Shown here: piece by piece, positions 35,901-47,200 of the stretch
Layout of the letters: the number at the start of each line of letters is the position of its first letter
How positions within the stretch are numbered: the stretch's first letter is position 1
From: Oikopleura dioica
Lineage: Eukaryota > Chordata > Appendicularia > Copelata > Oikopleuridae
Length of the DNA: 64,000 bases
Assembly (NCBI GenBank): GCA_907165135.1
Contig: OU015566.1
Span: forward strand, 12,508,157-12,572,156
Direction of reading: 5' to 3'
Position numbers and translations under genes: made by a program
Notes under the pieces: generated by a model
What the model saw: only the letters and a program-made list of their open reading frames with translations
Database searches by the model: none
What the model was told of the DNA's origin: nothing

Positions 35901-36768
35901 TGAAAAAATGACAAAATCGGCGAGACAACTTGTAAATCCAAAGACGAGGGGTGGTCCGGTTCTGGAGCTGCTCCCGAAAAGATCGAATTCTGGAATCGAA
36001 ATACCGTAGAAATTCTTCTTTACAAGTCGGATTTCTTCGACAGGTTAATTTGTCAAGCTATCAACAAGAAACTTATCTAAATCCAAATCAAAGCAGCCAG
36101 TGATCCGTGCTCGTAAGTAAGTGTGCTGCTAAATCGCCCGTGGAAAACGTTTAGGTTAGACAAGGACTTAGAGGCGACTCGGGCGCCATTATCGAGCCAC
36201 AATCGGTTAAAAACACTTTTGCTGTACTTTTGATAAGGCGGATTGCGGAACTTGGTGATTCCGGAGTTGAGGTGAGAAAGTTTTTTTTTTTGTCGAAAAA
36301 TAAGAAGTCTTCGGGGTCGTCACTTGTCGACAAATTACATCACTTTGGAAGGTGCTTGTTCCTAAAACCGCAAGTCAAACATACTCATCCCTTTTCCATG
36401 AAGCTCGGGCCCCAGCGTGATGTGCCAAGCTGTCTCGAAATTAGGGTGACCCAAGTATTAGCCACCCGCCAAGGTAGGGCCATGTTCTCGTTACAGTTTG
36501 CAAAACAGGTAGTTACAGTTGCTAATTTGTCAAGGGTGGGGCATCATGTCTGCCGGCGATTCTGACGAATGTCACGGGCACAAAAGATGCACCTGAGGGA
36601 CTGTATCAAACACGGACTTGTTCAGGGACAATGACAGAATGGCCGCAAGTTCCGAAGGAAGCAGCTGAGCCGGAGCTGGGGCCTGAATGGACGAACTGTA
36701 GAATGCCGCCAGGATGACGGTAAATCCTGCCAAAAAAGACACAGTAGCTTTAACTGAAGTCTCCCAGA
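29977..36768 (-). CDS. EGF/CUB transmembrane receptor-like protein
   Basis: Thirteen exons from 34147 to 29977 form one continuous frame of 1,466 nt: 34043-34147, 32785-32861, 32581-32636, 32003-32087, 31884-31950, 31708-31767, 31641-31657, 31532-31587, 31361-31456, 30967-31074, 30516-30798, 30291-30473 and 29977-30249. They encode five EGF repeats ([46 protein letters not shown]), a CUB domain ([12 protein letters not shown], then CSWRV) and a Ser/Thr-rich stalk. A transmembrane segment ([20 protein letters not shown]) and a basic tail of about 18 residues finish it. The third EGF begins DVDEC, a calcium-binding form. A signal-peptide exon starting at 36768 (MFWETSVK, then a hydrophobic run) is a plausible first exon, but phases show that at least one exon between 34148 and 36570 is missing from my model. 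Introns reach about 1.2 kb between defined exons. Three junctions need GA-AG and one AA-AG. Confidence 0.7.
31641..31657 (-). other. 17-nt microexon in the EGF/CUB gene
   Basis: These 17 bases encode the end of the fourth EGF repeat (GFSGER, using one base from the exon before). They are bounded by AAG upstream and GTAGGG downstream. The two flanking introns are about 50 nt each. Without it, the EGF would lack its G-F-x-G-x-x-C closing motif and the frame would break. Confidence 0.7.
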
Positions 36769-37240
36769 ACATGTATCGACTCCTAAATGAGGGATCAATT
36801 TGGCGCGAAATTTTTAATTCAGCAATTTTGAAATCGACTAGTTGATGGGATCCGGAAGTTGGCCTCCTGTCTGTAGTGCGAGACTCTCTCTCATACAGTA
36901 ATTGGAGCCGGAGGAGGAGGAGGAAAGGCACCTGGAAAAACTGGCGGAGTTACCGCATTAGAGGAGTTTGCGTTGCGTTTAATCCACTTTGAGACAATCA
37001 AATAAGCGGTATTTCTTGGCACGCGCCCCAGCAAGGAGCGAGAGACCCCTTAGAAGAAAGTACAGCTGCTGCTATTGGTGTGTGAGTGTTGGGAGTAACA
37101 AACTAGCGTGAATTAAAGGGTGCACCTGCAGGGCCAGCACATAGCTAACAACGAGCGGGCGCTTGAAACGAAACGGCTAAACGACGGATTTGACGCTCAA
37201 AGGCACCTTCGACTGCCAATTTAAAAAGATTAACTGCGAC
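36769..37240. promoter_or_regulatory. Upstream of the EGF/CUB receptor gene
   Basis: This stretch precedes the proposed signal-peptide exon. It ends at the target duplication of the hAT-type element. No TATA box or other gene is visible. Confidence 0.3.
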
Positions 37241-37269
37241 CAGAGTTGCAAATTTTTGAAAATTTTTTG

Positions 37270-37535
37270 TGAGCTGAGCTAGCTGAGCTGAGGTCGAAAT
37301 TGAGCTGAGCTGAGCTGAGCTGGCCCCTTATAAAAACAACTGAGCTGAGCTGAGCTGAGCTGGATTTTTTCAAAAAAATTGAGCTGAGCTGAGCTGAGCT
37401 GGGGCATAGTTGAAAATTTTTGAGCTGAGCTGAGCTGAGCTGAAGATTTCTGAAACTGAGCTAGCTGAGCTGAGCTGACCATTTTTTTATGCTGAGCTAG
37501 CTGAGCTGAGCTGAGCTAGCTGAGCTGAGCTGAAA
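37270..37535 (+). repeat. GAGCT tandem array, left block
   Basis: Clusters of GAGCT repeat units, often with AGCT inserted to give CTGAGCTAGCTGAGC, alternate with unique spacers of 10-20 bases. It translates to AQLSS repeats on the minus strand, but a coding role is unlikely. It belongs to the hAT-type element. Confidence 0.8.
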
Positions 37536-38029
37536 AAGCTGATGTTTATTTACTACAAGGAATGCCAAAAAAGTGTGTTGAAGCGAATTTCAACCTTCTA
37601 GAGTAGATGGACAGGGGAGCCCCTGCCCTCACACACCCCTAGACCAGCATCTCACTCGCAACATCGCACTTTTTTGACATGAAAAAACTTATTCTGTCAT
37701 TTAACAATAAGGAATCCTCTAAAATATTATACAGTGGTATCATTTATGTGGTTGAGCCAATGTTTCAACCTTCTAGCGTAGATGGACAGGGAGCCCCTGC
37801 CCTCGCACACCCCTAGACCAGTCTCTCACATTCGCAATCACATATTTACCATCTATACTTTATTATTTTTATATTGGAAGCGCTTTTTTATTTAAATTCT
37901 CTCTTGCTTCAAAGAAAACTCGAATTATTTCTATCTAAAATTGACCAACAGGAAAGCATGAATAGAAAAAACGTCGAAGTTTTTGAAAAATAGACCAATC
38001 AAAAGTGGTTCGAACTTTGTCAGCTCAAT

Positions 38030-38245
38030 AGACTGAGCTGAGCTGAGCTAGCTGAGCTGAGGTTAAAATTGAGCTAGCTGAGCTGAGCTGGCTCTTTTCG
38101 AAGAACCATTGAGCTGAGCTAGCTGAGCTGAGGTCAAATTGAGCTGAGCTGAGCTGAGCTGACCCTCACCTCAAAATTACTGAGCTGAGCTGAGCTGAGC
38201 TGTAGCTCAGCTAGCTCAGATAGCTCAGCTCAGCTAGCTCACAAA
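38030..38245 (+). repeat. GAGCT tandem array, right block
   Basis: Same unit and layout as the left block. Near the end, from about 38201, the orientation flips to AGCTC repeats, which form the inverted partner of the left tip of the element. Confidence 0.8.
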
Positions 38246-38266
38246 ATTTGCAACTCTGACTGCGAC

Positions 38267-41201
38267 CCCACTTCAGAAATTTACTCGCTTTATTTTGTTA
38301 TATTTGGATAGTACTTAATTCAAAAAAGTCTTCTTTACGTTTCTTATTTCGAAGCTGTCAATTTTCTGACTCAAGCTCGCTTCTCACATTTATCATTTTC
38401 CGACATTCGGAGACATTCGTTGTTTCTTATCGAGTGTTGGGTTCGTAATTCGCGGTTCTGCTACGCTGAAATTTGCGTCAAGTGTGCCCGGCTTGGGTTT
38501 TCTTTTCGCACTTGTTCTGATTGACTTAACCTACTTCCGGATTCGCGTCCCTTTGCCAGCTGCGCTAGTTGAAATTGGATGCGATTGCACCGACGGTTAA
38601 GGCTCTCCTTCCCGATTTTGAGCTGCCAGAACCGTTAATTATCTTCGTGAATCTGCAAAATAAGCATAAAGAGACTACAATATGCAATAAACTCTGAGGA
38701 TAAGATTCACATTCAACCCATTTTCGAGTCAAATTCAATCAGATCTGCGGCGGATTCCCAGGCCTATCAGCAGATGATCCTTTCATCATTCCCATAGGAG
38801 CCGCCACTTTGGCTCTTCTCCCTTAGATTCTGCTGAGAGTTACAATCCAAATTAACTGCAATAAATTCCAACACACTCAAAAATAACTTCCTTTTGCAAT
38901 AAAAAACCCGCAAAGTAGAAAATTGTAGACCGAAAGAATTTCCGACATTTTGGTATTTCTTTGTCACCTGATCGGTTTTTTACCGAATCGGGTTTAACTT
39001 GCCAACAACAAATTCTTCCTGGGCGGAGAATTTACATGAAAGGTCACATGTTCCCGGAAAAATTTCAAAAATTTTACCTAGATTGACGAGCCCCGCCGCG
39101 AAAAATCACCTGCCTTTTCTGTCAACCCCTATTTTTGATCGATTCCTTTTGTATTTTAGTAGCAACAATGCTTTAAAATGTTTAACCTGTTCTTCTGACG
39201 CGCGTAACTGGACAAACATCCGGCGGGTTTACGACCGGTTACGAGCCTGGTTATGGCGAAATCAAGAGCCAACATCAATTAATAAAGATCTATTAGCTCA
39301 AATCTTAAAACACTTCCTTGTTGTTTCGGAACTGAATCACGTGTTTCTGACCTTCAAAAGATCATCGTTGAGAATCTGAAGGACTGAAGATTCTAGTTCA
39401 AAGAATCGACCAATCAGAAAGTTGAAATGATGGATGAAAATGTTCGTTATCTTGAGAAGCAGTTGTAGCGTGAAAATCCCGAGGAAAACTGGTTTCATGA
39501 TTTAATCCGTCTTTGAAGTGCGTTTTCCGAAGCAGCGAACTTGTTGGAGTTGTTAGGTGCGATAAGCTGCTGAACAAAGGAGCCATTGATCGGAGAAGTT
39601 CTCCGCGCTTGTCCGAAAATTGTCGGAAATGGGCGCAATTCAAATTGAAAATTGTTTCACTGTCAAAACGAAACACACGTCGATTGACGCCCTCTGTACT
39701 TAAATTTTGTATATAAAGAGCTGGCTTTTAGAAAAGAAGGAGCTTTGAATTAGTAATTGGCTCGAGTGGAGTTGTAAGAATAATAATAAGGCGTAGTTTT
39801 TGCTCGGATTAAAAATGCAAAAGTTTTGATCAATCAGCCAGACCTTCAAAAGTAGACGCGCATCTTACTCTGTTTTCAGACTGTATGTCAGCAGTGGCGG
39901 GGAGACCCTTAATTTCGTGGCTTAGGAAATGAAGATGAGACTTTGGTTGAGCATTTATCATTAATTTCTTAAGGGTATCCCTTTAGTAATTCATTCTACA
40001 GCAGATTATCTTCGAAAACGGTCGATTTCATGAATTTCGCTCAGATTAGAATGAGTGGTCACCTCAAAATAATGATAAAAAACACTCAATAGTCATTATT
40101 TTTCAACCGCGGTTCTTGAAACTGGATAATATAATGATATCAGCGTTTTGCCTTTTTCACTGTTTTTTGGCACCATTCCAGCCTGAAAAGGTCCTTGTCT
40201 GAAGAGCCGATTTAATCACCCGCTGAGAATCGCTGATAACGCCTGTCACATGTCCCAGGCGGCGGGTGATCACATCAAAGCGAACTTCGCACCGTTAGTT
40301 GTGCATTGAAAAACCGCGAAAAACAAATTTAGCGACATTTTTCCGCATTTTCCGGTTCTTCGTTAATCCCGCTGAAAATTCGAAAAACAAACTAAACGCC
40401 GCCATATCAACTTTTTGGTCGATTCCCACGAAAACACACAAAAATAGAACTAATTGGCGATTCTGCGGTATTTTCATCAGAAAGAAAAATAAATCCAAGC
40501 GAGGATTTGGGCAATCAGCTGCGAAATTTATTGAAAGAGAGCGAAAAAAAGGTTGAAATTATACAGAAATACAGAAAATACTCATTATACAGAAAACTCT
40601 ATAATTTGCATTTTTTCATATCAACGATTTCATCCAAGAATATCCTATTTTTCAGCCATTTTTATCTTAAATTATCTCAAAAATTGATGATTTAATCATC
40701 AAATTACGAGTAAATTCATAATTACTCAGTCAAAACTTTTGACTCAAAAGGATAGTTCATTGAGGAGTCTTCCATTCTTTTACCAATAAATTGGCAGATA
40801 CGCTGCGGGGTGTTAATATTTCTTCATAGATCCCCATTCCCTAGAATTCTTAAATTTCCGGTCCTTCAATAGATCCCCTAACTCCCTGGTTGATCCCCTT
40901 ATTCTTCACCCAACCCAAGCTCGATCCAGCTCGTCGAGGGCCTCTTCAGTCTGCAACTCTCGCCCGCCGCCGCAGAAAAAAAGCGCGGCGGTGGCGCCCT
41001 TAGCGCACTTTTAGCGCGTCCTCGCTCCTGCCGAGAAGCCGAGCGCTCCGCAATTTTCGCTAAATCAAGTTTGACACGGGTACCGTAACCAATAACTGAA
41101 TCCCGATTTTTATTTCCAAGAGAGAGAAATTAATTAAAAAAAGCAAAACTGGAAAAAGAATAGAGATCTATGCGATAAGAAGAAAAACGAAGAAAATCAT
41201 C
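38267..41201. other. Gene-poor region between two divergent receptor genes
   Basis: I find no exon, RNA gene or transposon ends in these 2.9 kb. Short open frames on either strand lack signal peptides or recognisable motifs and have A/T-driven composition. The region lies upstream of the Ig/FN3 receptor and may hold its distal regulatory sequence. Confidence 0.4.
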
Positions 41202-44200
41202 ATGAAATTGATTCAAATTTCAGCCCTTTTATCAGGTAAATTTCAATTTATTTGAAAAAATTACTGTTTCAAACAATTGCCAATAGCTTTAATAGAGCCT
41301 TATTTATCGTTAAAAAGTTTTTCCTATCCTTATTTAATGAAGACTTTTTCAACAAAAATGCAAGAAAAAGCTTGGATAGACCCTTAATCTTCCGATAAAA
41401 CGATAAAATTCGAACTTTACGAAACCCTTAACCCACCAGCGCATCGGTCGATCCATCAGTGTTTTTACGCGCGGGGCAATTTCTTTGGCTGTCAGATGCG
41501 CCAAAAATTATCATGACAAATGTGCTGTCAGTGCGCCAAATCTTCTGAACCCCTATTTTTCGCCGCTTTTTCTTTCGCTCGGCCCTATTTTTGGACTTCG
41601 CGGAATATTTTCCTTTTTGGGGGTTGATCGATGGGAAATCTAAAATGGGCGAAAATCGGAAGTGCTTTTCACGCCGTTCGGAAGTGAATAAAATGATAGC
41701 GCGGGCAAGTAGGGAGGGCCTCATTGAAAATCAAATTTTCCTCGATGGAAAGAGAGTAATAAATAAGGGAGACAGGGGCGAGGAGGGAATTTTTGAGAAA
41801 TGTGCAAACGCATGTAATTGAGATTTGATTTGAAAGGCGTTGGCACATTATAAAATTATATTTGAATGCTGCTCCTTGACAAATTGGCTTATTGAGACTG
41901 AGCATAATCATATAACAAACGGATTTCGAAATTAGACGATTTCGGAAAGGGAAAAATTATGGGTATCTACCTCTTTCTTCCCATTTTCTTGTAAAAATGT
42001 AGATACCCTTATCGTAAGGGTCTATCCCTTTTGTCAAGAATTAAGGGTATCTTAGATACCGTATCTACTCCATTTCTACAAAAGAACATACTGGCAAAAT
42101 GTCTCCAAAAGGCCTTGTATACCCTTAAATCTCCCTTGTTTTGTTAAAAGGTTATCGCTAACCTATTTTCAATGTTAGCTAAGAAACTTGAGTTTGGAAT
42201 TTTTCGCGTGATTCGTGACCTTTTAGGGCGTGAAAAAAAGAACTAAAATTCCGGAATTTTTCGAAAAATATTTCGCGCCTCAACCGAAAAAAATAAGCTC
42301 TTCCCCGGAAAAGGTTAGCTAATTATAGGTACTCATTTTTTCACACTCGCCAGATGCGCGAGGTTTTGCTGAGCGAAGGTCCTTTAAAATTTGAAAAATC
42401 TGACAAAATTTCATTTGTTTCTCACAACGGGTCATTTCCATGTTTGCCGAAACCCTCGATGGAGGAAAAAATACGCTCGTGAAATTTCATTGCTACTCGG
42501 AAGGAGCTCGAGCACATCTGGATGTTGTAAGGGACCTCGTTTTGATCACAACGAAAAACGATTGCACATTCTTGAATTTATATTTTGCAAGGGATACCCT
42601 TAAATTTGATGAGGAATTCTTTGAAAATGAAAAGGTAACGGCCTTATCTATCTATTTTTAAATTTATTGATGGACTAAAATTAAGGGATTCTCTTCGTTA
42701 AAAAGCGACAATACGGGTCGACATTTGTAGCACTAGAATTTCCAGCAAAACAACCGCAAAAAATTTCCGCGGGAGCATTTCTTTCAACCCATATTTTTTC
42801 GTAGAAAACAAGCGGCGCTGGAAATGTACTCAAGTGGCTCAACAAAATACCTTTTTTGCGTTTGCTTGTATTGTGAAATGTAAAAATTTGAAATTCAAAC
42901 CCGTTTTCGCGACGAAATTCCGCCGCTTCTTAGTTTTCGGATGGTTCCTATTTTTTTTTTGGAAGTCGTTCAAGTCCGTCTTTTTCGCTTCCCGGGTTCT
43001 TTTAATTGCGCTAAATTTTTGATGAAGTTTTTTTGGCTCCGGATGCATATTTAGCGGATAATTGAGGCGCAAGCCCGAGGCAATAGCTTCTCTTGCCTCC
43101 GGCGACGAATATAAATCGATGCGACCAACACCACCACTAATGTTTGCCAAATCGATGCACGACAGCTTTTTTGGAATCTATATTTTATTGTCTAACTGTT
43201 AATTATTGACGAGGTGAACCTATGCCCAGGCGTAGCCCGAGGCGAGGTAACACGGCGGAAGCGAATGAATTTTGACAGCTGCCGCGAGGAATAAATTTAG
43301 GCACACACGCTTTTGTAAACAGGAATTATTTCCAGAAGGAAATCGCCCAATCCTGGTGTTCCAAATGCTCGATTTTTGACGTTGTTGATTTCAAAGTCAA
43401 ATTCGCGCTTTTGTCCCCCTTTTTTCGCGAAGAAAAGTGTTCTCACAGGGTTGAAAGTCGCCGGAACCGTTTTTTCCGTCGCGGCAAATTGATCCTAAAA
43501 AGATGCTCGACTCGAGCAAGTCAAGATCAAGACCGTAATCCGCCTCAATTGATCCGTCAAAGTCGCCCAGCTGGAGGTGCTCATTTTTAGCCCCGAGGCT
43601 ATTGCCCAAACGGCGGCTAAGGCTCTCTGGCAATTAATTATTTATCAAGGCGAAATTCATCGGCATATGCGCCCTTTGAAGCTAAATATCAATATTTGGC
43701 TTGGAAGGGCAAACTCGGAGGATACTGTATTTAGATGCTCACCGTATGCTACAGTCAGAAGAGGCTGATAGGCGTGTCACTTTGGGCCGATTGTAAAAGT
43801 CTGTTAACAAATCTGACACGCATCAACCAAAGGTCGACTTGGATAAGAATTAATTTACGATCATTTTATGGGTGTTTATTTCTAAAATTATCGATGGGTA
43901 GACCCTTAAAATCTTCTTTATTTCTGGCAAATCTATTGAGGATAATGGCTGTAAGGAAATATACCTTCTTTTCCTATTTTCATAACAGAAATGTAAGATT
44001 TTCTTAAGGCTCTACCATTCACTATTTACTCAGCATTCCAAAAGAAAATAAGTCTCCCTGTCAGGCAATCAATCATTCTCCCGCTCAGACGAGTGGCTAA
44101 ATGGCTTTTCAAAAGGCCATTTTCTTCATCTCCTTATTTTGTAATTTATTTTCCCCCAGCTGATTGCGTTGGCCTTTTGCCCTGATACCATTCTTTAGCG

Positions 44201-47200
44201 GATTATAATTTTTAGCGTGATTTTGATCGATAGATTTTGATTTAGGGGTTTTAGCCCTTGATTTTCGAGCGTGATTTTTTGGCAATTTGCAATTTAAAAT
44301 AGACAATTATGGGGCCCTTGAGGGTGCTTTTGGGATCCCCCGCTAGTTTTAATTTCTGGGTCATGAGAACTCGCACCTTCTACATAACTTCACAGCCCCC
44401 GGGGGACTTCCGCCCTGCCCTCCGGTTTGATTCAGTGTCTTCTCAGCCCGAATTTTTACGGCGGTGCCCTTATGGATCTGAGAATGTGCGAATTTCTGCT
44501 GGTTTGGCTAGAAACTGAAGGTGTATTTTTGCCCGTGTCAGATGTGGTTTGGCCTCGGGCGCGTGCGGTCGCGGCCCAGCCTCTTCAGAGAGTGCTTTTT
44601 CGAGATGGGTGATTCTTCTTTCTTTTTTGAATTCGTGCTTGAACAAACCGGGTTTTTGAGTTTATCACAATGAAAAGAAATTTTAAAACAACAGGATTTG
44701 AGTTTGCTCGGATTAAACCAGCAGGAGACGCTCCTTCCGGCGCAGGGTTAAGTTTAACCTCCTCAGAGTTTATATTAATTCATCATCAAGCTTAAATTTT
44801 TTATTTGCCAATTATTTGTTTCTAGCGCGGCAATAAGTTAAATCCTTTTTAGATCAATGAAGAATCATTTTTCCTTATTCGGAAATAAGTTAATGAATAT
44901 ATTCTCAAGTTAACCTATTAGGAGCATCCGGCAATTAGCCCAGTCAGAAAAAGACGGATAATTCTGCCTTGACAGGTGGCTAATCCGACTCATAGGTCGG
45001 GAAGAAAACGATGATTTTTACGGTGCTCAATTATACGTTCATTGTCACGTTTTTCGATCAATTATCTCGGTAAAATATGAATAAGGGGGAAAATTAGGGA
45101 CCAGGGTATCCATCAAGTGTGTGAAATTATCGAAGCAAAGAATGAGTGAAATGATTTTGAAATTGGAAACATTTTTAATGACCATCCAACTTGACATTTT
45201 CGCGAAGAAAGACGATTTTGATGGAGCCCGGAAATAGTTCTTGGCAATCGGGGCGGATCCTTTGAACTCGGATTTATAATTCAATAACCGCGCACTTTTC
45301 ATTTGTGGTTGTTGCTAATCGAAGATTCAAGAGCGCACACACATTTTTATATAAAATTAAATTCTTGGATTGTGGCGGCGTCATCCCTTTGAAGGATCCT
45401 AAGGGCGAGGACGCTGTTCAGGTGTTTTGGTAGCATTGTTTCGTAGGGACTTATCACTCGGTATTTTCCCACAAATAGAAATAGAAACCGTGAAATCCGT
45501 CTTGCCCAAAATAGAAACTTGAAAAGCCATAAGCAAATACCAGCCCTTTTTCGAGAAATTCCTGCTGTAGTTGCTTCTGTATTGAGCGTTTGTTACTGTT
45601 TGCAGAATAATGACAATCTGGCGGGCCTGACAATCTGTCTCCACACTTCCGAACTCGCCGTCAAATTCTGACCTCAGAGTAACCGGAAAAATGCTGATTG
45701 TGTTAAATTAGGATGACCCTAGGAAGACCTTTGCTCCCCAAAACAAACCCCCAAATTACAGGATGAAGATACCCTCAATTTTTGAAAGTGACTCTCGAGG
45801 TGCGCTGCTGATAACATTTTTTCTCGCTACTTTGGTGGTCACATATGACTAGGCAACAATAGTAGCAATTTGGCACCTTTTATCAGTCCATTCTATCTCT
45901 CCCAATTTCGCTCATTTCCTGAGCTCTAATTGCGCAAAATCGCTTTTTTTACGCAAGGCATCTTGCCAAAACCCGAAAAAGAGGAACTACATTTCCTTCC
46001 TTATCAATTTTCCTTCCTGAATTTGTTGTTTAGGGATACATTCTCAACGCGTAAGCGTGGACAAAACTCAGCTGGACTTGCTCAACGCTGGGGATGAATT
46101 GCGATGCATTTGCGACGACGATGACTGTATGGAAGAAGTCACGTGGTTTCGCGATGGAAAACCTGTCTCGTACGATATTCAAACGATGGTGGACAAGATC
46201 ATCTTCATGGGATACGAGGAGCCAGGCAAATACTCCTGCAAAGTCGGCGACAAGATGTCCCATCCTGCTGATGTCCGCGAACGATGTAAGTACTCTCGCG
46301 CCCCAGGGAATGTTATATTTGCCCTCTAACCGGAAGCCAATAGGTTCTATTTGAGTTTGAAAAAGAAAGAAGGAGGGCAGCTTATAAAATCAATTTGAAA
46401 AGGATTAAACTTTTTATGAAGCAACTTAAGCCTTTTTTATAACTGAGAAAATTTGCGAAACAAAATTCAAACCCGGGCCCCGCAGGTTGGTAAATATTGC
46501 AACGCGCTCGCTCCGAGGCGGATCCCTTTGAGAAAGGATCTGTCTTTTTGAGTAAGGGAGTGTTTGAACAGATTTGAGGCCGTAACCTTCCTTGTTTGTG
46601 CCCAAAACATGACTCTGTCAATGGATGAAACGGTGCGTGATGAATCTCGCACCTCGCCTTTCCGGTATCGTTTCATGTTGGATTAGGCACGCGCTTCGGG
46701 GCATTTTTGACCTTGTTTACGAGAAATTAGCTTTAGTCTTCGTTGATTTCAATTTTTGAATAAAGCAGTAAATAGCTAGCAATAATAAATTCTCAAGACA
46801 CCCTCGACAATCTCCGCTCGTTGTTTAGATGTTCGTTTATTGCCCAAGGCGAGTGGCTTTGCTGGAATGTTAGTCTTGCTCAAGTCTTTTGAGCAATCGG
46901 CTCGAGGGCTCTCGGCTTGTCGGGCTCGATGGCCTCGTTGAAAAAGTGATTTTTCAAGTCACTCTTTTTTTGTCTAATTAGGCTCCTTTTCTATGAGGGC
47001 CCTTCTGATTGTCACTCGCCTCGGGCCGCTAGTTTCTCGAGTGATGATTTACATAAGAACCAGTTGGATTTTCCACTTCAAAAGGGAGTTACCTGTCGAA
47101 ATTGTCGGTACCAACCTTTTTATGGCCTCTTTAGTTAATATTGATATTTGCCATCCAGTTTTGATCACAAACACTTTCCCTCGGGCGTCATAAGAATCCT

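Larger units (their letters stand above)
37241..38258. mobile_element. hAT-type element carrying GAGCT satellite arrays
   Basis: The ends are CAGAGTTGCAAATTTT and the inverse AAAATTTGCAACTCTG. Both sides carry the 8-bp duplication ACTGCGAC (37233-37240 and 38259-38266). An 8-bp duplication and a CAG-starting TIR are hallmarks of the hAT superfamily. The inside consists of two arrays of GAGCT units in runs of 3-5, broken by A/T-rich spacers (37270-37535 and about 38030-38245). Between them lies an imperfect direct repeat of about 80 bp (37590-37670 and 37762-37845). No transposase is present. TGAGCTAGCTGAGC near both tips makes the arrays part of the inverted repeats. Confidence 0.9.

Noticed and set aside
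36151-36210. CUB-like start ([14 protein letters not shown]) on the minus strand
   Set aside because: It fits only the first few CUB positions, lacks a proper SPxYP and a continuing domain, and no splice pair joins it in phase. It remains a weak candidate for the missing exon.
37270-38245. Possible CRISPR-like array from regularly spaced repeats
   Set aside because: The units are 5-base GAGCT runs inside a hAT-type element of a eukaryotic genome. Spacer lengths are irregular and there are no cas genes.
40299-40556. Lys/Asn-rich plus-strand frame
   Set aside because: Composition follows local A-richness. No homology signal and an antisense open frame of similar length.
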